From Cyanomargarita calcarea GSE-NOS-MK-12-04C (lineage in GTDB: Bacteria; Cyanobacteriota; Cyanobacteriia; Cyanobacteriales; Nostocaceae), in the NCBI GenBank assembly GCA_019359595.1, contig JAHHGZ010000054.1, positions 1-46,776 of the forward strand: 46,776 nt of DNA. The letters are read 5' to 3'. The notes below the pieces were generated by a model, which worked only from the letters and a program-made list of their open reading frames with translations, was not told the DNA's origin and searched no databases. The stretch's first letter is position 1. Every line of letters starts with the position of its first letter. This document shows positions 8,232-16,149 of this stretch, one piece after another. The position numbers and the translations under genes were made by a program.

Positions 8232-8639
8232 ATGTTGTTGAATAATTAATTAACCGCAGAGGACGCAGAGGACGCAGAGGAAGATTTATTTGGGTGATTA
8301 ATCGGACATAATATTTAGAAGTTATATGGCATCTACTACTCCTTCTATCCAATTTTTTGCTGGTATTTTTGAAGAACTCGCTGATGTCAGTTTGCGACGT
8401 GGAAGTCGTTCTGAATGAAGGAAGAAGGAAGAAGGAAGAAGGAAGAAGGAAGAAGGAAGAAGGATGGAGGATGGAGGATGGAGGATGGAGGAATGAAGGA
8501 AGGAAGTTTTTAGATGGGGATTGGGACGCTAACTCAAAACGGACGACCTGAATCCGGTCGCTCGTTTTGAGTTGAGGTCTGAATCCACATCTTTTAAACC
8601 TCTTCCTTCTTCCTTCTTCCTTCTTCCTTCTTCCTTCGT
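8232..8639. other. Intergenic gap made almost wholly of repeats
   Basis: It contains a CGCAGAGGA tandem (8256-8282) of the dispersed ACGCAGAGG type, then a fold-back element from 8417 to 8637 described separately. Open frames here (for example one reading on the minus strand through the heptamers) are repeat translations rich in Arg/Lys/Glu and are not genes. The genes on either side converge on this gap. Confidence 0.7.
8417..8637. repeat. Composite fold-back repeat, copy A (GAAGGAA heptamers plus core)
   Basis: The left arm is a run of GAAGGAA heptamers (8417-8463) continued by four ATGGAGG heptamers. The right arm is a run of TTCCTTC heptamers (8603-8637), the reverse complement of the first. 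Between them AACTCAAAACG (8531-8541) pairs with CGTTTTGAGTT (8563-8573). The right half, from the GGTCGCTCG before the core to the heptamers, matches sequences at 27290-27372 and, inverted, 43060-43172. The element ends at the stop codon of the neighbouring glycosidase gene. Confidence 0.8.
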
Positions 8640-9851
8640 TCAATTAGGAAATAGTTTGATAAGAGTCTGTTGTACTTGATTCCCAGTACCTCCTTTGAAG
8701 AACCAAAAGGTTGTTTCCCAACAAAAGAAAGATACGCCATTATAATTAGCTTTTTGGACTGCTTGCACTTCTTTTTGCAGTTTTTGAATTGGCTTGCTGT
8801 TGAGGAATGGACCAGTGTAAAGACCGATACTGATGGGCACTTTTTGACGCAGATGGCTGAATCCCCCGTTATCTAACTCTGATTCTAAATCCGCTAAATT
8901 TGGTCGATAAACTTGCACTATGACTTCATCAACTAAACCCAATTTTACCCAACGACGCCAATCTTGTAAATAATTTCGATAGGCAAAATCGGGAGAATTG
9001 GGAGATAAAGACACTATCGCATCTTTCCGAACCGCTTTGACTGAAGAAGAAATTTTGCCCATGAACTTTGTGATCCTTTTTGCCCTCCAAGCCACCCATT
9101 CTGCATTGTTAGGATTGCTTGGTGGTTTTGCACTTCCATGTTCTGCACGGTAAAGTTTGGCTGTGTATGAATCGTAGCCAAATTCCACTGGCAATCCAAA
9201 ATGATCGTCCAATTGAATTCCATCAACGGGGTAGCGTTTGACTACATCCACAATTAAGTCTGTGAGAAACTGTTGCACCTCCGGATGAAATGGATTCAGC
9301 CACCCTCTGCCTTTTTCTCCGCTTTCTGTTGTTGTCAGCCAATCAGGGTGCTTTTTAGCAATGCCAGAATTAGTTGGAATCATCAAGCCATATTCAAACC
9401 AAGGAATTAAACGCAAGTGCTGCCGATGTGCTTGATTAACCAGTCCTGAAAGTACATCAGTAAAAGGTACTAGTGGCAGTGTAGTCAAAGGTTCTCGATT
9501 CCAGGCACCTGCTTGCTGGGCTACAGCGCTCTTGTGCAGAGTGGCACCTCGATTCCAAACTGCAGGGTAAATTGTATTTAAGTGATGATTTGCTAAATTT
9601 GCGACTACTTCATCTAAACGTGTGGTGTAGTACATCAGCGCAGCACCTAAGTTTGTAATCCAGACACCCCGCAATTCCTGGCTTTGAGCTTTCCCCTGGT
9701 TGATGGTTGGGGCTTGCCATACGGATATTACTAGCCAGAATGATAACAATATTAATAGCGATCGCCTCCAGAAACGCGAAATATGCAGGTGTTTCAGGGG
9801 TGCTAAGAATTTTAGAGCAGTTTTTTCTGGCTTTGGAGGTTGCAAGGTCAT
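8640..9851 (-). CDS. GHL10-type glycoside hydrolase-like protein (DUF187)
   Basis: The 403-residue protein has an N-terminal membrane/signal segment (about 30-47, LLILLSFWLVISVW) and then the family opening ELRGVWITNLGAA. Other hallmarks are LNTIYPAVWNRG, LIPWFEYGLM, the DGIQLDDHFGLP segment with the likely acidic catalytic residues, and VSLSPNSPDFAYRNYLQDW. These proteins take a TIM-barrel fold and are thought to act on envelope or extracellular polysaccharide; the family is poorly characterised. The length is normal. The last codons abut the heptamer repeat, whose sequence begins right at the stop codon TGA, so a repeat insertion may have set the present end of the gene. Confidence 0.85.
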   Translation of the reverse strand: MTLQPPKPEKTALKFLAPLKHLHISRFWRRSLLILLSFWLVISVWQAPTINQGKAQSQELRGVWITNLGAALMYYTTRLDEVVANLANHHLNTIYPAVWNRGATLHKSAVAQQAGAWNREPLTTLPLVPFTDVLSGLVNQAHRQHLRLIPWFEYGLMIPTNSGIAKKHPDWLTTTESGEKGRGWLNPFHPEVQQFLTDLIVDVVKRYPVDGIQLDDHFGLPVEFGYDSYTAKLYRAEHGSAKPPSNPNNAEWVAWRAKRITKFMGKISSSVKAVRKDAIVSLSPNSPDFAYRNYLQDWRRWVKLGLVDEVIVQVYRPNLADLESELDNGGFSHLRQKVPISIGLYTGPFLNSKPIQKLQKEVQAVQKANYNGVSFFCWETTFWFFKGGTGNQVQQTLIKLFPN

Positions 9852-9947
9852 TGATAGTTAAGGGTTTATCCGGAATTAACAGTGCTATTTTAAACAAACT
9901 ATGTTTAACTACCAGAGTTCAAGGCTACTTTTCTGAAGGACTTCCTT

Positions 9948-9990
9948 ATAATTACCCGCAGATACACGCAGATAGACGCGGATAAATATG
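9948..9990. repeat. Dispersed CGCAGATA-type repeat
   Basis: The sequence ACCCGCAGATACACGCAGAT plus AGACGCGGATAA matches a widespread Nostoc intergenic repeat built on ACGCAGATAG. Related units occur at 8254-8283 and 30418-30470. It lies between the start of the glycosidase gene and the end of dprA. Confidence 0.6.
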
Positions 9991-10004
9991 GCACGGGATA
10001 GGAA

Positions 10005-11135
10005 TTAACATCGCTGATATCGCATTCCTGGAAGTTGGGAAACTAAACCCATGAGTTCCAACTGTAGCAAAGCGCTGGAAACTGAGCCGGCATTCATCCC
10101 CGTTTTTTGAATAATAAAATCGAAGGGTAAGGATTCTGAGGAAATAGCATCCATTACCCGTTGCAATTCTGGTGATAAATCGGGCAATTTTAACTCTTGC
10201 GACTCCATAAGATTTTCCTGTAAATCGATTTGCGGTATTGCTCCCAACATTTTTAATAATTCGTCTAGTTCTTTGAGAATTGGTGTGGCACCTTCATAGA
10301 GTAAATTTAAACAGCCTTGCGATGGATAGTCATCCAGTCTACCGGGCAGTGCATAGACATCTCGCCCAAATTCATTTGCGTATCTAGCTGTAATTAATGC
10401 ACCAGATTTTATCGGTGCTTCCATGACCAACACTGCACGGCTCATACCTGCGATGATGCGATTGCGTTGGGGAAAATGAGTGCGATTGGGTGGTGTTTTT
10501 GTTGGGTATTCACTTAGGACTAACCCACTCGTTAAAATTTGTTTATACAGTTCCCGATTCTTGGCGGGATAAACTACATCTACTCCTGTACCCATAACTG
10601 CTATGGTGCGTCCACCCGCTTTCATGGTGGCACTGTGACTTTCTGTATCGATTCCCTCAGCTAAACCAGAAACTACTGTAAAGCCATTTTTTGCTAAAGC
10701 TGTGCTAATTTGCCGAGTCCAACGAATGCCATATTCTGTGGGTTGCCGTGTACCGACAATTCCCACTAATGGTTTTTGTCCAAGATTTTCTTGCAGTTCA
10801 ACTTCACCCCGATAGTACAAAACTGGCGGAGGACTGGGAATTTCTTGTAACAATCGAGGAAAATCTATATCACCTGGAGTCCAGAAGTGGGGGTTTTCTT
10901 CTTCATGAAGAGCGAGTATTTTTTCTGGATTAAGCGCTGACTTGTCAGTTCGCTGTTTGGTGATTTTTTCCAGTATGTGTTTCCCAAAACCCTCTACTTG
11001 CGCCAATTGTGTTGGATGTGCTTCCCAAGCTGCTGCTAGGGTGCCAAAATGCTGTTGTAACCGTCCCAATAATACTGGACCAACACCTGAAATTTGCGAC
11101 CAAGCTAACCAATATGCACGTTCACTTATGCCCAT
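10005..11135 (-). CDS. dprA: DNA-processing protein DprA
   Basis: DprA loads RecA onto incoming single-stranded DNA during natural transformation. The 376-residue protein has a helix-hairpin-helix-like N-terminus (ISGVGPVLLGRLQQHFG), a Rossmann-fold core with GIVGTRQPTEYG, VSGLAEGIDTESH, FPQRNRIIAGMS, SGALITA and VYALPG, and a C-terminal winged-helix segment (about 300-376). All key motifs are intact and the length is standard. In cyanobacteria dprA supports competence; no other competence gene is next to it. It ends near 10005 with a 150-base gap to the glycosidase gene, which runs the same way, so the two could share a transcript. Confidence 0.95.
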   Translation of the reverse strand: MGISERAYWLAWSQISGVGPVLLGRLQQHFGTLAAAWEAHPTQLAQVEGFGKHILEKITKQRTDKSALNPEKILALHEEENPHFWTPGDIDFPRLLQEIPSPPPVLYYRGEVELQENLGQKPLVGIVGTRQPTEYGIRWTRQISTALAKNGFTVVSGLAEGIDTESHSATMKAGGRTIAVMGTGVDVVYPAKNRELYKQILTSGLVLSEYPTKTPPNRTHFPQRNRIIAGMSRAVLVMEAPIKSGALITARYANEFGRDVYALPGRLDDYPSQGCLNLLYEGATPILKELDELLKMLGAIPQIDLQENLMESQELKLPDLSPELQRVMDAISSESLPFDFIIQKTGMNAGSVSSALLQLELMGLVSQLPGMRYQRC

Positions 11136-11670
11136 ACGATTTTAGATTTTGGATTATCGACACCAAGCCGCATGCGAAATTAGGATTTTGGATTGGGTAA
11201 ACTGAAACTGAATTAACCCTCATCCCCAACCCTTCTCCCCTGGGGAGAAGGGAGCTAGAAATCTTGTTTCCTCTCCCCAAGGGAGAGGTCTTATTTAATC
11301 CACATTCCTTAGTTAATTATTCCCAGATTTGTTGATGATGTTTCGGTGGGGGAAAAATCTCCGGTTTGGGAAAAAGGTTAATTGACCGGAATGCACCCGC
11401 TAGAACCTAAAGCACAAAAAAAAACTAAGTATTCACAGATTTTTCGACTCCGCTTAGGTTCGCCAGGGATTTCTAATCCCTGTCTAATAGCTAAAGTCCT
11501 CTTTAGAGGACTATTGAAAATAAGATTTTCAATGTTCTATAAATTACTAATAAATATATAATCAGTAATTTATACTTAGACATACAAGATATAAATTAAA
11601 GAGTGAAGAGAAAAGGAGTTAATTCTTATCCTTACCCTTCCTCTTAACAACTAACAACTAACAATTAACA
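11136..11670. other. Gap holding several dispersed repeats and a hairpin
   Basis: This gap lies between divergent genes (dprA and the DUF1400-SGNH gene) and should hold both promoters. It contains two GATTTTGGATT words (11148-11195), a CCCAACCCTTCTCCCC repeat with the palindrome CTTCTCCCCTGGGGAGAAG near 11232-11250, and the AGTCC hairpin unit at 11478-11512. No gene of its own is visible. Confidence 0.6.
11478..11512 (+). repeat. AGTCC hairpin repeat, copy 1
   Basis: CCCTGTCTAATAGC is followed by the perfect hairpin AGTCCTC-TTTA-GAGGACT. The same arrangement, with compensatory stem changes, is found at 23528-23561. The stem sequence varies while pairing is kept, which points to selection on structure or to a mobile hairpin. 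Confidence 0.7.
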
Positions 11671-12807
11671 ATGATTAACTATTTATTTCGTTTTCTGTTG
11701 CTCCTATCTGGCTGCTTTGCATTTTTAGCTGTTGATGGTTTTCTTAATGGCTCTCGTAGTTTGGCCTCTGAGGAAATTGTTGTTCGGTATGGATTGTTTG
11801 AGGAATCATTGCCTGTGGCCGATCTTCGGAAGTATGCTGAAACACAACAGGCTTCTGCTGATTTGCGATTTTTCCTCGGTTTTCTTAGTTCTGAACAACA
11901 ACAGAAAGTAAAAAAGGCTCTCCAAGTTAATATGTCACTGGATATTGCGGCCTTGGATAAGTTACTAGATACAACAATGGGTAGACTAATTTTATCTGGT
12001 CTTTCTCAAGCGAATGCACGTCGTGACAAAGCGGGTATACAAGCACTACGTTCTGCTGTTATTTTAGGGGCAAAATCAAAAGAAGGTTTGGGAATAGTCA
12101 GTTTTCTAGAAGCCTATCCTAGTAAAAGATTAGTGATTGATTTGCCAAAAGCTTCAAAGTTACTCTCACTGGCAAATTTATCTTCTAAGTCTGATACCCC
12201 ACCACAGGATAATCTCAGTTCTTCGCCTTTGTGGCAACTGCAAGTCAAATACCAGACGCTTGCTACTCAAGGAAAACAATACTCAGGCTGCTTGTTTGGA
12301 GATTCGATTTCTGCTCAACTTGGGAATACCCTTGGTGAGGGTACTTTTAATTTTGGGTTAAATGGTTTGAGTGCAATTTCATTAGTTGAACAATTGCAAC
12401 CTTTGGTTACTAGCAAGCTGAAATGTCAAAAAACGGTTATTGCTATTGGGGGAAATGATGCTTGGTATGGGCTGAGTGATGAGTTGTTTGTCAAGAATCT
12501 CAAACAAGCGATCGCTCTTGTGAAAACTATGGGAACTAAGGAGATTTTTCTAATTCCTGCTTTTTATTCTACAGTTGCGGCTAGCCTCGATCCAACTGTA
12601 TCAGCCCCGTTAGCCAAGGTGGAACATATCAATGCTTTGATCGAGCAAGTGGCCCTCACTGAAGGAGTAAGGGTGGAAGCTGAAGGTATAGCGCCTTTAT
12701 ATGATAAAAATGTTCTCAAAGATAATTTAACCACTGATGGCGACCATTTGAATGCAGATGGTTTAAATATTTATCGTCAGGCATTATTGAAAATTTTGGC
12801 TAAGTGA
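11671..12807 (+). CDS. Exported DUF1400-SGNH hydrolase fusion
   Basis: The 378-residue protein has a signal peptide (about 1-32) and a DUF1400 domain (about 33-165: EIVVRYGLFEESLPVADLRK and an AVILGAKSKEGLG segment), otherwise seen in front of alpha/beta hydrolases in cyanobacteria. Instead of an alpha/beta hydrolase it carries an SGNH/GDSL lipase-esterase domain: GDSIS with the nucleophile Ser212, a Gly-containing block II at FNFGLNGLSA, IGGNDAW (block III) and DGDHLNADG with Asp358 and His359. All four SGNH blocks are present, so an active esterase or deacetylase in the periplasm is likely. Possible substrates are acyl groups on envelope sugars or lipids. It is a single gene, convergent with the next. 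Confidence 0.85.
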   Translation: MINYLFRFLLLLSGCFAFLAVDGFLNGSRSLASEEIVVRYGLFEESLPVADLRKYAETQQASADLRFFLGFLSSEQQQKVKKALQVNMSLDIAALDKLLDTTMGRLILSGLSQANARRDKAGIQALRSAVILGAKSKEGLGIVSFLEAYPSKRLVIDLPKASKLLSLANLSSKSDTPPQDNLSSSPLWQLQVKYQTLATQGKQYSGCLFGDSISAQLGNTLGEGTFNFGLNGLSAISLVEQLQPLVTSKLKCQKTVIAIGGNDAWYGLSDELFVKNLKQAIALVKTMGTKEIFLIPAFYSTVAASLDPTVSAPLAKVEHINALIEQVALTEGVRVEAEGIAPLYDKNVLKDNLTTDGDHLNADGLNIYRQALLKILAK

Positions 12808-12896
12808 TAAGCGAAATTATCTCTAGTTTGCAGATGGTTCGTTGAGTTTATAAATTCTGTTTCTATACTATTCTGCCCATCTTGAAATGAAAAGTC

Positions 12897-12930
12897 AGAA
12901 TCCCGATAACTTTTACGAAACCGGGATTCT
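12897..12930. terminator. Hairpin between convergent genes, CCCGA-type dispersed repeat
   Basis: AGAATCCCG (12897-12905) pairs with CGGGATTCT (12922-12930) across a loop containing AACTTTTACGAAA. It sits between the stops of two convergent genes and could stop transcription from both sides. A sister hairpin with the loop words AACTTTCACGAA occurs at 22201-22230, so it belongs to a dispersed family. Confidence 0.6.
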
Positions 12931-12959
12931 AGGATTCTCAATTTCCACAAATCAACTAG

Positions 12960-13343
12960 CTATTTAAGATTTACCTGCGACTTAAAGACCAATTTGTCAT
13001 CAACAAATACAGCTACCATTGCACTGCCATCAGAATTTCCCCACTGATAGTAAGTTTGTTTACTGCCAAAAGCAGGTTTATTTTCAGTTCCAGGAATGCT
13101 AAAAGATGAATCAGCACTTTGTCCTGGTTTGCCTATAATTCTTTCTACTTCTGATAAAGCCATGTTTTGCTGTACTTGGTTGTATTGAGCTTTTGTCACT
13201 ACAATTGTTTGACTCTGCGGAAGCAACGGTGAATTTTGAGGAAATGTGGGGTTATTAGCTGTGCGGTTGATTAATTCACAGGCATTAAGAGCTACAGATA
13301 GTATGATTACAGGCAATATTTTGTATCCAACAGTTTTTACCAT
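12960..13343 (-). CDS. Small lipoprotein, BLIP/SmpA-like (DUF3862 type)
   Basis: The 127-residue protein has a signal segment ending in a lipobox (VALNAC, Cys22), so it should be lipidated at the membrane. After a Pro/Gln-rich linker comes a domain of about 75 residues with VTKAQYNQVQQNMALSEVE, the IGKPG turn, TYYQWGN and AVFVDDKLVFKSQ. That pattern is typical of BamE/SmpA and beta-lactamase-inhibitor-like folds. Proteins of this kind usually bind other envelope proteins. The exact partner is unknown. It is a single gene, convergent with the DUF1400-SGNH gene. Confidence 0.75.
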   Translation of the reverse strand: MVKTVGYKILPVIILSVALNACELINRTANNPTFPQNSPLLPQSQTIVVTKAQYNQVQQNMALSEVERIIGKPGQSADSSFSIPGTENKPAFGSKQTYYQWGNSDGSAMVAVFVDDKLVFKSQVNLK

Positions 13344-13834
13344 TGTTCTTTTCCTGTAGATATTGTTGATTCCTTTCTAACTTTAAGCTACAGCGCAAAC
13401 AATTGAAGTTACGGAAAATCTCAGAATTACTATAATTTTTTATCGATTGCGGAATTTTACTTATTAGGGTGCTGATTTGATTTATTTTAGATTAAAAATT
13501 ACAGTTCTTAATTATATAGGCATAGAAAGCTATAAATTAGAGCAGATTTATACAAAAATTATCAAACGAATAAACATCTATATTTTGCCCTGTTACAAAT
13601 AGTAATAAGTTTAAAAATAGCTTAATAAAAGTAATTTGCTATACCAATTTTAGCGATTTGATTAACATTCACTTACAAAATAATGCCTCTTAAAGATATG
13701 TATTTACAATGACTACAAGTAAAGTAATTACACATATAACATAGATAAGTGTGGTATGCGCTTCGAGTAGGGATTGAGAAGAATTAGCCGCACAAGTTAT
13801 AGAAATTAACAAAAAGTATAAGGGAGTAATAAAC
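13344..13834. other. AT-rich promoter region before the tubulin-like gene cluster
   Basis: This divergent gap carries the promoters of the lipoprotein gene and of the binding-protein/vWA/tubulin-like cluster. It is strongly AT-rich. I found no clear Pho box in front of the PstS-like gene, and no convincing -35/-10 pair. An AAGGGAG ribosome site at 13820-13826 decides the GTG start of the next gene. Confidence 0.5.
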
Positions 13835-15055
13835 GTGGCAGGTTGGATATGTGATGGTGTGCCCAAAGATGGTAAGCAATATTCAAATCAAAATCCTCAA
13901 GGTAAACATGAGCCTTATGAAAATTTTGGGTCTGATTGTGTAATTTGTGGCTTGCCAAAAGAGGCAATGGGGAGTAAAAATAAGGCTCCGATAAGGCTAA
14001 TTGCTTCAGCAGTTACTGCTTTACTTGTTCTGGGTCTTGGTGCTATTGGTTTGACGCTCTTTAAACCTGTGTTTCAATCATGTCCAACAGGTCAGCAAAA
14101 AGTTGGTGATACCTGTGTGGCACTTACTCCATCTACTCCGTCACCAGTAGATACTCCAATTGTTACTCCTACCCCGGTCAGTTCAGGGACATATAAAACT
14201 TTAAAGGAAGTACCTAACGTACCTACTCTTAAAGTTAAATACGGTGGTTCTACTAGTTTTGCACCGTTGAGAAATCCGCAGATAGTCGCACGCATACAAC
14301 AAGCTCATCCGGGATATGAGTTGATTTACACAGAACCTTCATCTGGAGACAAACCGGGTTCCGGCAGTGGTATCAAGATGCTGTTGGATGGATTAGTTAA
14401 TTTTGCTCAATCTTCCCGTCCTTTAAAGGCTGATGAGAAAAGTCAAGCACAAGTCAAAAATATTACTTTAGAGGAAAAAGCTGTAGCGCTTGATGGGATT
14501 GCTCTTTATGTTAACACCCAAATAAGTATCCCTGGTTTGACGGTATCTCAAATTAAAGATATCTTTACTGGCAAAATTACTAACTGGAATCAAGTTGGTG
14601 GTTCAAATATACCAATTGTTCTTGTTAGTCGTGACCCTAAAGATGGTGGAACCCCTGAGTATTTTATGGAGCAAGTACTAGGTCAGCAACCGTTTGCGAC
14701 TTCTGTACAACCCTACGCAACAGACACAACAGCTTCTATCCGAAAGGTTGCTCAAACTCCGGGTGGAATTGGCTATGCTACAGCTTCGGAAGTTTGCAAC
14801 CAGACCCAAATTAAGTCTATCTCATTAGCCAAAGATGGAAATCCGACTCCAGTTTTCGTGGCACCTTGTACTGGTGTGTTGGTAAATCAAACTGAGTTTA
14901 GCAATAACAACTATCCTCTGACGAGACAACTTTTTATAGTGATTAAAAAGAACTCCAAAGAAGACCAACAAGCTGGTGAAGCCTACGTCAATATGCTTTT
15001 GAGTGATGAAGGTCAGCAATTAGTTAACTTAGTTGGTTTAGTGCCTATCCGATAG
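13835..15055 (+). CDS. Membrane-anchored PstS-like substrate-binding protein
   Basis: The 406-residue protein has an unusual build. A Cys-containing N-terminus (WICDGVP, Cys6; DCVICGLP, Cys35 and Cys38) precedes one membrane helix (about 54-76). Then come a pair of Cys residues (83 and 94), a Thr/Pro linker, and a type 2 periplasmic binding domain (about 125-406) with GGSTSFAPL, GSGSGIKMLLDG, FAQSSRPL and QIKDIFTGKITNWNQVGG, all typical of PstS-type phosphate/anion binders. With no cleavable signal, the N-terminus should stay in the cytoplasm. No pstCAB genes follow; instead vWA and tubulin-like genes do. It may therefore be a sensor subunit rather than a transport component. The start is GTG with AAGGGAG eight bases before. 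Confidence 0.85.
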   Translation: MAGWICDGVPKDGKQYSNQNPQGKHEPYENFGSDCVICGLPKEAMGSKNKAPIRLIASAVTALLVLGLGAIGLTLFKPVFQSCPTGQQKVGDTCVALTPSTPSPVDTPIVTPTPVSSGTYKTLKEVPNVPTLKVKYGGSTSFAPLRNPQIVARIQQAHPGYELIYTEPSSGDKPGSGSGIKMLLDGLVNFAQSSRPLKADEKSQAQVKNITLEEKAVALDGIALYVNTQISIPGLTVSQIKDIFTGKITNWNQVGGSNIPIVLVSRDPKDGGTPEYFMEQVLGQQPFATSVQPYATDTTASIRKVAQTPGGIGYATASEVCNQTQIKSISLAKDGNPTPVFVAPCTGVLVNQTEFSNNNYPLTRQLFIVIKKNSKEDQQAGEAYVNMLLSDEGQQLVNLVGLVPIR

Positions 15056-15198
15056 TAGGATTTTGCGTTCATTGGGTGGTGAATTAGTTGCCTCTATATA
15101 TAAAGGTTTCCGTCCCTTTTCAATTTTCCAAGACAGATTTTGAATTAGGGTATTAGTCATTTGTTAGTACCTTTCCTCTTTCCCCATTCTCCTTTGCT

Positions 15199-16098
15199 AT
15201 GAGTAGATTTCGTCGCAGTCTGTGGTTATATCCCCTATTCCAGATACCGTTGATGTTTCTGGTAGTTTGTTTGATAGGAGCTACTTTGTTTTGGTTGCTA
15301 GGTTTGGGTAGACCGAATGTAGCCGTAGCTGTAGCTGTTGATATGAGTAACAAAACCTATCAAGGACAAGCGTTCAATGCACCCAATACTGTCATGTCGC
15401 AAGAATTATCGGCAGTGCGTGCTTATCTTGACCAAAACCAGCAACTCAAAATCAAGAACGATGTCCAGCTTTTTGGATTTGGTGAACGTACTGTTCCCCT
15501 GACAAATTCATTTACATCCGACAGGCAAAAAATAGAAAGCGAATTAAACCAATCTTTGGCTAATCCGGCACTACCATTTCAATTTGGTGGTGCCGCAAAT
15601 TTAGATGTAGCCATTGACCAAACAACAAAAGCTCTTAGCAGTCAAAATCGCTGCCGAAATTTGTTGCTTGTAACAAATAGTGTCTCTGCTGTATCACCTC
15701 AAACTATTAGTCAGGCAATAACTCAAAAAGTAAAAATAAATGCTGTTGTCATTGGAAATGACTTTTCGCAAATACTGCCAGCAACTAATGCCACAAAAGG
15801 TCTTTTTGTACCTACTGATTTGCTGAATATTCAATCATTCTTACTAGATAAATTTTTTATCCAAGTCAACACTAATATCAAGTGGATTATTTTATGGTTA
15901 GGTGGAGCTTGGATTGCATTAATGTGGCTTTTAGTCTTACCTCTAGATAAATGGGTTCTTCAAGGGCTAATGAATTATCCAATGAATATCAGCGGCAAAT
16001 ATGCACTATTTAATGCTCTATTTTGGAGTGCGCTAACACCAATAATAGTTTGGCAAATTTGGCAAATATTAGGATTACCAATTTTTTCAGCTTGTTAA
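15199..16098 (+). CDS. Membrane vWA-domain protein with degenerate metal site
   Basis: The 299-residue protein has one membrane helix at about 12-36, a von Willebrand A-like domain at about 40-215, and two further helices at about 228-250 and 268-292. The vWA signature is recognisable (NVAVAVAVDMSNK, GGAANLDVAIDQTT, NLLLVTNSVSAV). The metal site, however, is weak: DxSxS reads DMSNK (Asp48, Ser50, Lys52), the conserved Thr is absent and the TDG acidic residue is replaced (TNS). It may bind partners without Mg2+. It follows the binding-protein gene by 143 bases and precedes the tubulin-like gene by 51, all on one strand. Without other clues the role is inferred from the neighbours. Confidence 0.75.
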   Translation: MSRFRRSLWLYPLFQIPLMFLVVCLIGATLFWLLGLGRPNVAVAVAVDMSNKTYQGQAFNAPNTVMSQELSAVRAYLDQNQQLKIKNDVQLFGFGERTVPLTNSFTSDRQKIESELNQSLANPALPFQFGGAANLDVAIDQTTKALSSQNRCRNLLLVTNSVSAVSPQTISQAITQKVKINAVVIGNDFSQILPATNATKGLFVPTDLLNIQSFLLDKFFIQVNTNIKWIILWLGGAWIALMWLLVLPLDKWVLQGLMNYPMNISGKYALFNALFWSALTPIIVWQIWQILGLPIFSAC

Positions 16099-16149
16099 TT
16101 CGAGAAAGCTAATTCCTAATTATTAAATTTAAATTTAAAGGAGAACGTT

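Noticed and set aside
8224-8643. Open frame of about 139 residues on the minus strand through the heptamer repeats
   Set aside because: The sequence is a translation of GAAGGAA/TTCCTTC repeats and the core of the composite element, rich in Arg, Lys, Glu, Ser and Pro, with no protein family pattern.
13835-15055. Ordinary phosphate transporter (pst) operon
   Set aside because: Only the binding-protein homologue is present; the next genes are vWA and tubulin-like, and the N-terminus is a cytoplasmic tip with a membrane anchor rather than a cleavable signal.
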